Positions 35,635 through 44,179 of a stretch of DNA of 64,000 bases are shown here, in pieces. The translations under genes and the position numbers were made by a program. The first letter of the stretch is position 1. Every line of letters begins with the position of its first letter. The DNA comes from Acinetobacter chinensis (GTDB lineage Bacteria > Pseudomonadota > Gammaproteobacteria > Pseudomonadales > Moraxellaceae), in NCBI RefSeq assembly GCF_002165375.2, contig NZ_CP032134.1, positions 3,100,001 to 3,164,000 on the forward strand, read 5' to 3'. The notes below the pieces were generated by a model. It was not told the DNA's origin. It saw only the letters and a list, made by a program, of their open reading frames with translations, and ran no database searches.

Positions 35635-36003
35635 TTAATTCAGTCCCAATAATTTTTTGAACTCATCCATAGTTTCCGCACTTAATTCTGTCCCATAAGA
35701 CAGTAGATCATAATCATCAGACTCATCGACACTTTTATCCAGCAACCAGTATCTACTGGAACCGGATAAAAGCCAACTGTCAGAATCAGCGAGCTTTAAA
35801 TTTTAAAACCATTTGCATGATCAATTTCAGTCCTCTCAAAGATACAAAGTGAATACTCAGCTTCAGGAATGATCATTTCAAAAACAAAGAATACTTTAAA
35901 TGTCCTACGCAAAATACGTATTATTTATTTCACGTGGTGTTATTAGTAAAAAATCCTCCATTTTAATATGCTCAATCTCCGCCCTAAGTTTTTCAGTCAT
36001 CAT
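35635..36003 (-). pseudogene. small gene broken by two frameshifts
   Basis: A strong AGGAGGA stands before ATGATGACTGAA at 36003. The frame encodes MMTEKLRAEIEHIKMEDF and on to NNTYFA, then stops. After a +1 shift it continues RTFKVFFVFEMIIPEAEYSL and on to HANGFKI. After a second shift (+2) it ends with KLADSDSWLLSGSSRYW and on to EFKKLLGLN. The pieces together span 369 bases, divisible by three, consistent with a gene of about 122 codons with compensating indels. Composition is AT-rich and unlike the neighbours. The size and acidic character resemble immunity-type small proteins, but no family is recognised. Sequencing error is a possible alternative, though two errors would be needed. Confidence 0.6.
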
Positions 36004-36056
36004 TCATTCCTCCTAAAATTATTATTAAGCTTCCAATATATAACTTTTTTTAGACA

Positions 36057-36089
36057 ATAAAAAAGGTCGGTTAAAAAACCGACCTTTTC
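36057..36089 (-). terminator. terminator of the ribosomal protein cluster
   Basis: Minus strand: AAAAGGTCGGTT pairs with AACCGACCTTTTTT, 29 bases after the rplQ stop. It closes the S10-spc-alpha transcript. Confidence 0.9.
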
Positions 36090-36116
36090 GAACAACCTGT
36101 TGCTCTTTCTGCGAAA

Positions 36117-36482
36117 TTATTTAACTTCGCGATCTACAAGCTCAACGTAAGCCATCGGTGCAGCATCACCTGCACGGAAGCCCGCTTTAAGAACACGTAG
36201 ATAACCGCCGTTACGTTCTTTGTAACGAGGGCCAAGAACGGTAAATAATTTACCAACAGTTGCAGCTGAGCGAGTACGAGCAAATGCCAGACGACGGTTT
36301 GCTACAGAATCGACTTTAGCTAAAGTGATTAAAGGCTCAGCAACACGACGTAATTCTTTTGCTTTAGGAACAGTAGTTTTAATTAACTCGTGTTCGAACA
36401 AAGAATTAGCCATGTTTTGGAACATCGCTTTACGATGACTGCTTGTACGGCCTAATTTCACACCACTATTACGATGACGCAT
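36117..36482 (-). CDS. rplQ: 50S ribosomal protein L17
   Basis: 121 residues starting MRHRNSGVKLGRTSSHRKAM, as L17 does. It lies near the polypeptide exit on the large subunit. Last gene of the alpha operon; it follows rpoA by 18 bases and is followed by the cluster terminator. C-terminus (AYVELVDREVK) is the standard end, so it is complete. Confidence 0.98.
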   Translation of the reverse strand: MRHRNSGVKLGRTSSHRKAMFQNMANSLFEHELIKTTVPKAKELRRVAEPLITLAKVDSVANRRLAFARTRSAATVGKLFTVLGPRYKERNGGYLRVLKAGFRAGDAAPMAYVELVDREVK

Positions 36483-36500
36483 GGTGATAGTCCTACTTAA

Positions 36501-37508
36501 TTAACGGCTACGATAGGCAAAACGATCGTCCATGCGGAGGCTGGCTGGTGGCCAGTTCTCTAAACGCATGCCGAGCTGTAAGCCCTTCGAAGCCAGAACA
36601 TCTTTGATCTCAGTAAGCGATTTTTTACCCAGGTTAGGAGTTTTAAGTAACTCAACCTCAGTACGCTGTACCAGATCACCAATGTAGTAAATATTTTCTG
36701 CTTTCAAACAGTTAGCAGAACGAACAGTAAGCTCTAGATCATCAACTGGACGAAGCAAGATTGGATCAACTTCTTCACGAGGTTCCTGAGCTACAGGTGC
36801 CTGATCTTTCTGAAGATCAACAAAGATCGCAATCTGCTGCTGCAAAATAGTTGCAGCTTTACGGATCGCTTCTTCCGGATCAACAGTACCGTTGGTTTCA
36901 AGATCAATTACAAGTTTATCAAGATCCGTACGCTGTTCTACACGAGCATTTTCAACTGTGTAAGACACACGCTTGATCGGGCTGTATGAAGCATCAAGCT
37001 GTAAACGACCCACTGGACGGGTTTCGCCTTCCGGGAATCGAGAATCAGATGTTTCATAACCGCGACCCTGAGCAACTTTCAGGCGCATTTTCAGCGAACC
37101 TGAAGCACTTAGAGTACCGATCAGATGTTCAGGGTTAACCACTTCAACATTATGTGGTAAACGAAGGTCAGCAGCAGTTACGTCGCCAGGACCCTGTTTT
37201 TCCAATGTCAAATATGCTTCGTTTTGATCGAACAGCTTAATAGACAATCCTTTCAGGTTCAGCAAGAGCTCGACGATGTCCTGCTGCAAGCCTTCTAAAG
37301 TACTGTACTCGTGCTCGACACCTTCAATCTCAACTTCAACCACAGCAGCGCCAGGTAAAGAAGAAAGAAGGATGCGACGTAAAGCATTACCAAGAGTATG
37401 ACCAAAGCCACGCTCTAACGGTTCCAGAATAACTTTTGCCGAGGTCCCGCTTGCCGCTTCGACCTTGATCGCTTGCGGAGTTAGAAACTCATTTGCAGTA
37501 CGCGTCAT
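36501..37508 (-). CDS. rpoA: RNA polymerase alpha subunit
   Basis: 335 residues. The N-terminal domain (to about 235) dimerises and holds the assembly segment LERGFGHTLGNALRRILLSSLPG near residues 28-50. A flexible linker (KDQAPVAQEPREEVDP) leads to the C-terminal domain with the NCLKAENIYYIGDLVQRTE and PNLGKKSLTEIKDVLASKGL helices that contact activators and UP elements. Position between rpsD and rplQ is the usual one. Confidence 0.98.
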   Translation of the reverse strand: MTRTANEFLTPQAIKVEAASGTSAKVILEPLERGFGHTLGNALRRILLSSLPGAAVVEVEIEGVEHEYSTLEGLQQDIVELLLNLKGLSIKLFDQNEAYLTLEKQGPGDVTAADLRLPHNVEVVNPEHLIGTLSASGSLKMRLKVAQGRGYETSDSRFPEGETRPVGRLQLDASYSPIKRVSYTVENARVEQRTDLDKLVIDLETNGTVDPEEAIRKAATILQQQIAIFVDLQKDQAPVAQEPREEVDPILLRPVDDLELTVRSANCLKAENIYYIGDLVQRTEVELLKTPNLGKKSLTEIKDVLASKGLQLGMRLENWPPASLRMDDRFAYRSR

Positions 37509-37525
37509 TATTGCTACCTCAAGGA

Positions 37526-38152
37526 TTATTTAGAATACAATTCTACAATCAAGCTTTCGTTGATTTCAGCAGGTAAATCTGAACGATCAGGTGCAGCTTT
37601 AAACGTACCTTCCAGCTTAGAATGGTCGATTTCCATCCAAGAAGGAATACCACGTTGTGCAGCTAATTCAACAGCGTTTTTGATACGCAGTTGTTGTTTA
37701 GCACCTTCATGTACAGCAATTACATCACCAGCTTTAACCTGAATAGACGCGATGTTAACACGACGGCCATTCAAAGTGATTGAGCGGTGAGATACAAGCT
37801 GACGAGCTTCTGCACGTGTAGAACCAAAACCCATGCGATAAACAACGTTATCCAGACGGCTTTCAAGCAATTTCAACAGGTTTTCACCAGTTGCGCCTTT
37901 CACACGAGCAGCTTCTTTGTAGTAATTACTAAACTGACGCTCTAAAACACCGTACATACGACGTACTTTTTGTTTTTCACGTAATTGTAGTGAGTACTCA
38001 GATTGCTTACCACCACGAGCTCCGCCATGTTGGCCAGGAGCTTTAGCATGTTTTTTAGTTTTGACGTCAAATGGTTTAACGCCAGATTTTAATTGCAGGT
38101 CTGTCCCTTCGCGGCGAGAGAGTTTGCATTTTGGACCAATATAACGAGCCAT
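37526..38152 (-). CDS. rpsD: 30S ribosomal protein S4
   Basis: 208 residues beginning MARYIGPKCKLSRREGTDL. S4 is a primary 16S rRNA binder; an S4-type RNA-binding domain is seen in LDNVVYRMGFGSTRAEARQLVSHRSI near residues 97-122. In E. coli S4 also represses the alpha operon by binding the pseudoknot before rpsM, an element that is present here at 38950-38989. Confidence 0.98.
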   Translation of the reverse strand: MARYIGPKCKLSRREGTDLQLKSGVKPFDVKTKKHAKAPGQHGGARGGKQSEYSLQLREKQKVRRMYGVLERQFSNYYKEAARVKGATGENLLKLLESRLDNVVYRMGFGSTRAEARQLVSHRSITLNGRRVNIASIQVKAGDVIAVHEGAKQQLRIKNAVELAAQRGIPSWMEIDHSKLEGTFKAAPDRSDLPAEINESLIVELYSK

Positions 38153-38164
38153 GAATGTTTCTCC

Positions 38165-38551
38165 TTACACGCGACGTTTTTTAGGTGGACGGCAACCGTT
38201 GTGCGGGATTGGCGTCACGTCGGTAATGCTGTTAATTTTATAACCCACTGCACCTAATGCACGAACCGCAGATTCACGACCTGGACCAGGACCTTTTACA
38301 AGGACATCCAGGTTTTTCAAACCGTAATCCAAAGCAGCTTTACCAGCAACTTCAGCAGCTACCTGAGCAGCAAACGGTGTTGATTTACGTGATCCACGGA
38401 AGCCTTGTCCACCGGAGGTAGCCCAAGCCAATGCATTACCTTGACGATCGGTAATCGTAACAATGGTGTTATTAAAAGAAGCGTGAATGTGTGCAACACC
38501 TTCAGAGACGGTACGGGTGACCTTCTTGCGTGTGCGAGTATCTTTAGCCAT
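38165..38551 (-). CDS. rpsK: 30S ribosomal protein S11
   Basis: 128 residues with the VAHIHASFNNTIVTITD segment near 19-35 and the C-terminal DVTPIPHNGCRPPKKRRV end that is nearly invariant in S11. It forms part of the platform near the E site. The gene lies 13 bases before rpsD and 19 bases after rpsM. Confidence 0.98.
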   Translation of the reverse strand: MAKDTRTRKKVTRTVSEGVAHIHASFNNTIVTITDRQGNALAWATSGGQGFRGSRKSTPFAAQVAAEVAGKAALDYGLKNLDVLVKGPGPGRESAVRALGAVGYKINSITDVTPIPHNGCRPPKKRRV

Positions 38552-38570
38552 CTTTTAGCTTCCAGAAATC

Positions 38571-38927
38571 TTATTTCTTAATAGGTTTGCGCGGACCTTT
38601 ACGGGTACGTGCGTTAGTTTTGGTGCGTTGTCCACGGACAGGCAAGCTGCGACGATGACGAAGACCGCGGTAGCAGCCTAAATCCATTAAACGTTTAATG
38701 TTCATGGAAATTTCGCGACGTAAATCACCTTCGGTCGGAACCTTAGCAACTTCTGCACGAATCGCATCAAGCTGAGCGTCGTCTAATTCACGGATCTTAG
38801 TTGTAGTAGTGATACCTGCAGCAGCTAAGATGTTCTTAGCAGTGTGGCGACCAATACCAAAGATGTACGTGAGAGAGATAACAGCATGCTTGTTATCCGG
38901 AATGTTTACACCGGCAATACGAGCCAT
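38571..38927 (-). CDS. rpsM: 30S ribosomal protein S13
   Basis: 118 residues from MARIAGVNIPDNKHAVISL to the basic tail TNARTRKGPRKPIKK, which reaches the P site. The GGAG ribosome binding site sits directly after the pseudoknot of the alpha leader, as expected if S4 controls its translation. The GCYRGLRHRRSLPVRGQRTK segment is intact. Confidence 0.98.
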   Translation of the reverse strand: MARIAGVNIPDNKHAVISLTYIFGIGRHTAKNILAAAGITTTTKIRELDDAQLDAIRAEVAKVPTEGDLRREISMNIKRLMDLGCYRGLRHRRSLPVRGQRTKTNARTRKGPRKPIKK

Positions 38928-38949
38928 TCAATTTTCTCCAAAAAGGCAG

Positions 38950-38989
38950 TCAAGATAATCAACCGCCCCACAAAAATCTTGAGGGGCGG
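38950..38989 (-). ncRNA. alpha-operon leader pseudoknot (S4-responsive)
   Basis: On the minus strand CCGCCCC (38989-38983) and GGGGCGG (38969-38963) form a 7-bp stem. The loop sequence TCAAGAT (38982-38976) is fully complementary to ATCTTGA (38956-38950) just downstream, which makes a pseudoknot ending some 20 bases before the rpsM start. The position and arrangement match the alpha-operon ribosome binding site family, bound by S4 in E. coli. Confidence 0.8.
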
Positions 38990-39034
38990 ATAATAACCTA
39001 ATTAGCCTACTGAAATCAACAGGTCTTGATCAGA

Positions 39035-39151
39035 TTAACCTTGACGCTGCTTATGACGAGGTTCAGCGCTACAAATTACGCGAATAACCCCATGACGCTT
39101 GATAACTTTACAGTTACCACAAATTTTCTTTACAGAAGCCTGTACTTTCAT
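39035..39151 (-). CDS. rpmJ: 50S ribosomal protein L36 (zinc-binding form)
   Basis: A 38-residue gene. It starts MKVQASVKKICGNCKVIKRH and ends in PRHKQRQG. Cys11, Cys14, Cys27 and His33 give the zinc ribbon of the C+ form, so no zinc-independent paralogue is implied. It lies between secY (20 bases upstream) and the alpha leader, the usual end of the spc operon. Confidence 0.95.
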   Translation of the reverse strand: MKVQASVKKICGNCKVIKRHGVIRVICSAEPRHKQRQG

Positions 39152-39171
39152 GATGAAACCTCTAAGTGCGC

Positions 39172-40530
39172 TTATCCCTTAGGATGAGCAGTCGTTTTTC
39201 TCATCAGCGATTGATTATCATATTGATGTGAAGTTAGATGAGCCTGTAGCTGAGCCATAAAGTCCATCACAACAACAACCACAATAAGTAATGATGTCCC
39301 ACCCAGATAGAATGGAATACCAAATGAACTTTGCAGTACCATTGGCATTAAACAGATTACTGTAATATAGATCGCACCAATAAACGTCAATCGGTTGAGA
39401 ATATGATCTAAGTAACGAGCAGTTTGCTCTCCTGGACGAATACCAGGCACGTAAGCTCCGCTGCGTTTCAAGTTCTCTGACACTTCTTTAGGGCTGAAAA
39501 CCAGCGCTGTGTAGAAGTAGCAGAAAAAGATAATTAACGCACCAAAGAGCACCAAATATAACGGTTGCCCAGGCGAAAGCACGAGTGCCAGATCCTGCAG
39601 GCTACGCTTAATCAAACCGGCATTTGGATCAGAACTGCCAACCCACTGTCCAAGACTCGCAGGAAACAACAGTAATGAACTTGCAAAAATTGCCGGAATA
39701 ACACCCGCCATATTAATTTTTAATGGCAGATGTGTCTGCTGAGCAGTGAATACCCGGCGACCCTGTTGCTTCTGTGCATAGTTCACTGGAATGCGGCGTT
39801 GCGCTTTCTCAATAAACACAATAGCAGCCAGTACACCAAGTGAAAGCAAGCCAAAAATAACAAGACCGATCAGACTGGTCTGCCCACTGTCAACTGATGA
39901 CAGGGACTGCATGATCAGATTTGGAAGCCCGGCAACAATACCGGCAAAAATGATCATTGAAATACCATTTCCCACACCGCGTTCAGTGATCTGCTCACCA
40001 AGCCACATCAGGAACATAGTACCTGCAACCAGAGAAGACACTGCAGGAACATAAAATGCAAGACCTGAGCTCAGGGTAATCCCCTGACCGATCAGACCTG
40101 CACACATACCTACAGCCTGCACAAGCGCAAGCAACAGCGTACCCTGACGGGTATACTGATTGATTTTACGCTTACCCTGCTCACCTTCTTTTTTCAAAGC
40201 TTCAAGCGAAGGAACCACAGTCGACATTAACTGCACAATAATAGATGCAGAAATATACGGCATAATCCCTAAAGCAAGAATCGACATCCGCTCAAGTGCA
40301 CCACCTGAAAACATGTTAAACAAACCAAGGATAGTCCCCTGGTTTGCATTAAACAGATTTTCCAATGCTGCATTGTTAATGCCTGGTACTGGAATATGCG
40401 CTCCCAGTCGAAAAACCAGCAAAGCACCGATGAGAAACATCATACGGCTTATAATCTCACGATATTTCACATGAAATGGCTGGCCTTTCATCATATTGAC
40501 ATGACCTGAAGAACTAGGAGACATAGACAC
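39172..40530 (-). CDS. secY: protein translocase subunit SecY
   Basis: 452 residues with ten membrane helices. The signatures PVPGINNAALENLF in the first periplasmic segment, GIMPYISASIIVQL (near 88-101) and the cytoplasmic loop RRIPVNYAQKQQGRR near residues 240-254 are typical. SecY forms the inner-membrane channel with SecE and SecG. Position after rplO and before rpmJ is standard. Confidence 0.98.
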   Translation of the reverse strand: MSMSPSSSGHVNMMKGQPFHVKYREIISRMMFLIGALLVFRLGAHIPVPGINNAALENLFNANQGTILGLFNMFSGGALERMSILALGIMPYISASIIVQLMSTVVPSLEALKKEGEQGKRKINQYTRQGTLLLALVQAVGMCAGLIGQGITLSSGLAFYVPAVSSLVAGTMFLMWLGEQITERGVGNGISMIIFAGIVAGLPNLIMQSLSSVDSGQTSLIGLVIFGLLSLGVLAAIVFIEKAQRRIPVNYAQKQQGRRVFTAQQTHLPLKINMAGVIPAIFASSLLLFPASLGQWVGSSDPNAGLIKRSLQDLALVLSPGQPLYLVLFGALIIFFCYFYTALVFSPKEVSENLKRSGAYVPGIRPGEQTARYLDHILNRLTFIGAIYITVICLMPMVLQSSFGIPFYLGGTSLLIVVVVVMDFMAQLQAHLTSHQYDNQSLMRKTTAHPKG

Positions 40531-40536
40531 TGGAGA

Positions 40537-40977
40537 TTACTCCTCGACTTTACCGCCAGCAGCTTCAACAGCAGCTTTAGCGCCTTTAGTCAATGCAACA
40601 CCTTGTACAGTGAATGCACGGGTAATTTCACCAGAAAGTACGATACGGGCACGAATCATATCTTTACGCACAACGTTAGCTGCTTTCAGAGTTTCAAGTG
40701 AAATAATATCACCTTCAACTTTAGAAAGTTCAGACAGACGTACTTCCGCAGTTTTCAGAGCCTGTTGGCTAGTGAAACCGAATTTAGGCAAACGACGATA
40801 AAGCGCAGTTTGACCACCTTCGAAACCTGGGCGTACACCACCGCTCTTACGTGATTTCTGACCTTTGACACCACGGCCACCAGTCTTACCAACGCCAGAA
40901 CCGATACCACGGCCCAGACGAAGGTTATCACGCTTAGCACCTTCAGCCGGTGCAATTGTATTTAAACGCAGAGTCAT
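40537..40977 (-). CDS. rplO: 50S ribosomal protein L15
   Basis: 146 residues, with the glycine- and arginine-rich N-terminal extension (GRGIGSGVGKTGGRGVKGQK, near 23-42) that reaches into 23S rRNA. The globular C-terminal half ends AAVEAAGGKVEE. It follows rpmD by three bases and precedes secY by six. Confidence 0.98.
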   Translation of the reverse strand: MTLRLNTIAPAEGAKRDNLRLGRGIGSGVGKTGGRGVKGQKSRKSGGVRPGFEGGQTALYRRLPKFGFTSQQALKTAEVRLSELSKVEGDIISLETLKAANVVRKDMIRARIVLSGEITRAFTVQGVALTKGAKAAVEAAGGKVEE

Positions 40978-40980
40978 GGC

Positions 40981-41157
40981 TTATTCCTCTACACTAACCA
41001 TATAGTAGACTTGGTTGATCATACCACGGTTAGAAGGAGTATCTACCACTTCTACGGTATGACCAATACGACGCAGACCTAAACCTTGCAGGCTAAGCTT
41101 GTGATTTTTCAAGCGGTGCGAAGCAGATTTAGTCTGGGTAACTTTAATCGTTTTCAT
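40981..41157 (-). CDS. rpmD: 50S ribosomal protein L30
   Basis: A 58-residue gene. It starts MKTIKVTQTKSASHRL and contains LQGLGLRRIGHTVEV and a TPSNRGMINQV segment, the complete short bacterial L30. It sits in the expected place between rpsE (six bases) and rplO (three bases). Confidence 0.95.
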   Translation of the reverse strand: MKTIKVTQTKSASHRLKNHKLSLQGLGLRRIGHTVEVVDTPSNRGMINQVYYMVSVEE

Positions 41158-41163
41158 GATTGA

Positions 41164-41661
41164 TTACCCTAAAATTTGTTCTACTGAAAGACCACGTTTC
41201 GCAGCAACCTTCTCTGGAGAAGTCATGTCACGCAGACCGTTAAAAGTCGCGTTAACAACGTTTGCAGCGTTAGTAGAACCATAACATTTAGTCAATACGT
41301 TACGTACACCAACAGCTTCCAGTACGGCACGCATAGAACCACCAGCGATTACGCCTGTACCTTCAGAAGCAGGTTGCATGTAAACACGGCTTGCGCCATG
41401 ACGTGCATTGATTGGATGTTGCAGAGTGCCGTCAGTCAGTTCTACAGTAATCATGTTGCGACGAGCAGCTTCAAGTGCTTTAGAAATAGCAGCTGGAACT
41501 TCACGTGCTTTACCACGACCAAAACCTACACGACCATTACCATCACCTACCACAGTCAATGCTGTGAAAGAGAAGATACGACCACCTTTAACAACTTTGG
41601 CTACACGATCAACGGCAACCAGCTTTTCAACAAGACCTTCGTTTTGTTCAACTTTAGCCAT
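41164..41661 (-). CDS. rpsE: 30S ribosomal protein S5
   Basis: 165 residues. The double-stranded RNA-binding-like N-terminal domain (VDRVAKVVKGGRIFSFTALTVVGDGNGRVGFG spans about 18-49) and the C-terminal domain with VGVRNVLTKCYGSTNAANVV are complete. S5 contributes to decoding accuracy (ram region). Two bases separate it from rplR. Confidence 0.98.
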   Translation of the reverse strand: MAKVEQNEGLVEKLVAVDRVAKVVKGGRIFSFTALTVVGDGNGRVGFGRGKAREVPAAISKALEAARRNMITVELTDGTLQHPINARHGASRVYMQPASEGTGVIAGGSMRAVLEAVGVRNVLTKCYGSTNAANVVNATFNGLRDMTSPEKVAAKRGLSVEQILG

Positions 41662-41663
41662 GA

Positions 41664-42014
41664 TTAGAACTCCAAGCCGTTTTCACGAGCAGCATCAGCC
41701 AAGGCTTTGATACGACCATGATATTTAAAACCAGAACGGTCAAATGCAACTTTAGTTACACCTGCAGCTTTCGCACGTTCTGCGATTAAAGCACCTACTT
41801 TAGTGGCAGCTTCAACGTTACCAGTTGTACCAGCGCGTAAAGTAGCATCCAAAGTTGAAGCTTGCGCTAAAACTTTGCCACCATCTGCTGAAATAACTTG
41901 AGCATAGATGTGACGCGGTGTGCGGTTTACACACAGGCGAGTCGCACCCAATGCACGGATGTGCAAGCGTGTGCTCTTCGCACGACGCAAACGGGATTGT
42001 TTCTTTTCGTTCAT
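41664..42014 (-). CDS. rplR: 50S ribosomal protein L18
   Basis: 116 residues with a basic N-terminus (NEKKQSRLRRAKSTR) and the FDRSGFKYHGRIKALADAARENGL ending common to L18. It binds 5S rRNA together with L5 and L25. Gene order rplF-rplR-rpsE is standard. Confidence 0.98.
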   Translation of the reverse strand: MNEKKQSRLRRAKSTRLHIRALGATRLCVNRTPRHIYAQVISADGGKVLAQASTLDATLRAGTTGNVEAATKVGALIAERAKAAGVTKVAFDRSGFKYHGRIKALADAARENGLEF

Positions 42015-42028
42015 AAGAACCTCGCGCC

Positions 42029-42562
42029 TTATTTCTTCTTAGCTTCTTTACGAAGTACAACTTCGTCAGAATAACGAACACCTTTACCTTTATAAGGCTC
42101 TGGTGGACGGTAACCACGGATTTCCGCAGCAACTTGACCTAATTTCGCTTTATCAGCAGATTTCAGGATAATTTCAGTCGCTGTAGGAGTTTCAGCAGTT
42201 ACACCTTCAGGAAGGTTGTAATCAATCGGGTGAGAGAAACCAAGGTTAAGGTTAACAACGTTACCTTTAACCGCAGCTTTATAACCAACACCGATCAGTT
42301 GTAACTTACGTTCGAAACCATCGCTAACACCTTTAACAAGGTTGTTAAGCACAGCGCGAGCAGTACCAGCCTGCATCCAAGCGTCTTTCGACTCTGCTTT
42401 AGGAGCAATAACTAATGTACCGTCTTCCTGTTTGAGCTCGACCAGCGCATGCAGGTTGAAAGACAATGTACCTTTAGTGCCTTTCACTTCGACCTGCCGG
42501 CCGTTCTGAGTAACTGTCACACCGTTAGGCACAGTTACTGGGGCTTTAGCCACACGAGACAT
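42029..42562 (-). CDS. rplF: 50S ribosomal protein L6
   Basis: 177 residues made of two related halves, ending in the RPPEPYKGKGVRYSDE signature (near residues 151-166). L6 lies near the factor-binding site of the large subunit. Spacing to rpsH is 13 bases. Confidence 0.98.
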   Translation of the reverse strand: MSRVAKAPVTVPNGVTVTQNGRQVEVKGTKGTLSFNLHALVELKQEDGTLVIAPKAESKDAWMQAGTARAVLNNLVKGVSDGFERKLQLIGVGYKAAVKGNVVNLNLGFSHPIDYNLPEGVTAETPTATEIILKSADKAKLGQVAAEIRGYRPPEPYKGKGVRYSDEVVLRKEAKKK

Positions 42563-42575
42563 GAGGAATCACCTA

Positions 42576-42971
42576 TTAAGAAACAAAAGCAATAACTTCA
42601 CCACCGATGCCCGCAGCACGTGCAGCGCGATCAGTCATGATGCCTTTGCTTGTAGAAACAATTGCAACACCTAAACCTTGCTTAACGCTAGGAAGGTTAT
42701 CTTTACCGCGATACTGACGCAGACCTGGACGGCTTACGCGTTTCACAGTTTCAATAACTGGTTTGCCTTCGAAATATTTTAAAGTAATCGTTAAAGTCGC
42801 TTTGCCTTCATTATCAGCAACAGCAACATCAGCAATATAACCTTCCTGTTGAAGTACGTTAGCAATAGCAACTTTCAACTTTGAATTTGGCATAGAAACA
42901 GTCTGTTTCTTTGCCATCTGTGCGTTACGAACACGTGTTAACATGTCGGCAACGGTATCTTGCATACTCAT
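42576..42971 (-). CDS. rpsH: 30S ribosomal protein S8
   Basis: 131 residues starting MSMQDTVADMLTRVRNAQ and ending with STSKGIMTDRAARAAGIGGEVIAFV, the S8 signature. In E. coli S8 represses the spc operon at a site near rplE; whether the same site is kept was not worked out here. It follows rpsN by 13 bases. Confidence 0.98.
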   Translation of the reverse strand: MSMQDTVADMLTRVRNAQMAKKQTVSMPNSKLKVAIANVLQQEGYIADVAVADNEGKATLTITLKYFEGKPVIETVKRVSRPGLRQYRGKDNLPSVKQGLGVAIVSTSKGIMTDRAARAAGIGGEVIAFVS

Positions 42972-42984
42972 TTATAGTCGCTCC

Positions 42985-43290
42985 TTACCAGCTTGCCTTA
43001 ACAACGCCCGGTACATCACCCTGCATTACTGTGTCACGTAATTTGTTACGGCTTAAACCGAACTTACGGAAGTAACCATGAGGACGACCAGTTAAACCAC
43101 AACGGTTACGCAGACGTACTGGAGATGCATTACGTGGTAATGCCTGTAACTTCATCATCGCTTCGAAACGTTCTTCATCTGATGCATTTACGTTTGCAAT
43201 AACAGCTTTTAATTCAGCACGTTTTGCAGCGTATTTAGCAACAGTAGTTTCGCGTTTCAATTCGCGATTAATCATACTTTTCTTAGCCAT
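42985..43290 (-). CDS. rpsN: 30S ribosomal protein S14 (zinc-free long form)
   Basis: 101 residues. The C-terminal signature RLRNRCGLTGRPHGYFRKFG is present, but only one cysteine occurs, so this is the zinc-independent long form usual in gammaproteobacteria. It lies between rplE (nine bases) and rpsH. Confidence 0.98.
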   Translation of the reverse strand: MAKKSMINRELKRETTVAKYAAKRAELKAVIANVNASDEERFEAMMKLQALPRNASPVRLRNRCGLTGRPHGYFRKFGLSRNKLRDTVMQGDVPGVVKASW

Positions 43291-43299
43291 ATCGACCTC

Positions 43300-43836
43300 T
43301 TATTTGAACGGGAAGCCGAAACCACGCATAAGCGCACGGCCTTCGTCATCAGTACGAGCGGTCGTAGTGATAGTAATATCCATACCACGAATACGATCGA
43401 TCTTATCAAAATCGATTTCAGGGAACATGATCTGTTCCTTGAGACCCATTGAGTAGTTACCACGTCCATCAAATGATTTCGCAGAAAAACCACGGAAGTC
43501 ACGAATACGAGGAATCGCAATAGAGATCAGACGGTCTAAGAATTCGTACATACGTTCGCCGCGTAAAGTAACTTTACAACCGATCGGCCAACCATCACGG
43601 ATTTTAAAACCAGCGATTGATTTACGAGCTAAAGTTAAAACTGGTTTTTGACCAGCAATAGCCTGCATATCAGATAAAGCACCATCAAGGAGTTTCTTGT
43701 CAGCAGAAGCTGCACCAACACCCATATTGATAGTGATTTTAGTGATGCGAGGAATCTCCATCACATTACCCAGGCCAAGTTCTTCTTTTAACTTAGCGCG
43801 GATTTCGTCGTTATAACGTGTTTTAAGTCTGGCCAT
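43300..43836 (-). CDS. rplE: 50S ribosomal protein L5
   Basis: 178 residues with KITINMGVGAASADKK near the N-terminus and a GLKEQIMFPEIDFDKI segment near 134-149. L5 binds 5S rRNA and helps form bridge B1b. Complete and in its usual place after rplX. Confidence 0.98.
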   Translation of the reverse strand: MARLKTRYNDEIRAKLKEELGLGNVMEIPRITKITINMGVGAASADKKLLDGALSDMQAIAGQKPVLTLARKSIAGFKIRDGWPIGCKVTLRGERMYEFLDRLISIAIPRIRDFRGFSAKSFDGRGNYSMGLKEQIMFPEIDFDKIDRIRGMDITITTTARTDDEGRALMRGFGFPFK

Positions 43837-43852
43837 AGCCTATTTCAACCTA

Positions 43853-44170
43853 TTACTTCGCTACCGCCACTGATTCACCATTTGATTTGAATACGCGAGT
43901 TTTCACGCCTTCAATCACTTGGTAACCAACACGGTCAGCCTTTTGGGTTGCAGCATTAAAAATTGCCACATTTGAAATATGAAGCGAAGCTTCCTGAGTA
44001 ACAATACCGCCTTCAGCGCCTGTTACACGGTTTGGCTTCTGGTGCTTCTTAACAAGATTAAGACCTTCAACCTTAACCGTGTCATTTGAAACAGACAGAA
44101 CAGTACCCTGTTTGCCTTTTTCTTTACCTGCGATCACAATTACTTGATCGCCTTTTTTAATCTTAGCCAT
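43853..44170 (-). CDS. rplX: 50S ribosomal protein L24
   Basis: 105 residues with an N-terminal KOW motif (KKGDQVIVIAGKEKGKQGTV, residues 5-24). L24 is an assembly initiator binding the 5' domain of 23S rRNA. It follows rplN by nine bases. Confidence 0.98.
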   Translation of the reverse strand: MAKIKKGDQVIVIAGKEKGKQGTVLSVSNDTVKVEGLNLVKKHQKPNRVTGAEGGIVTQEASLHISNVAIFNAATQKADRVGYQVIEGVKTRVFKSNGESVAVAK

Positions 44171-44179
44171 GATTGCCTC

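Noticed and set aside
38990..39019. A possible promoter TTGATT-18-TATTAT before rpsM on the minus strand
   Set aside because: Its start point would fall inside the 5' arm of the alpha-leader stem and remove the pseudoknot; the -35 match is weak.
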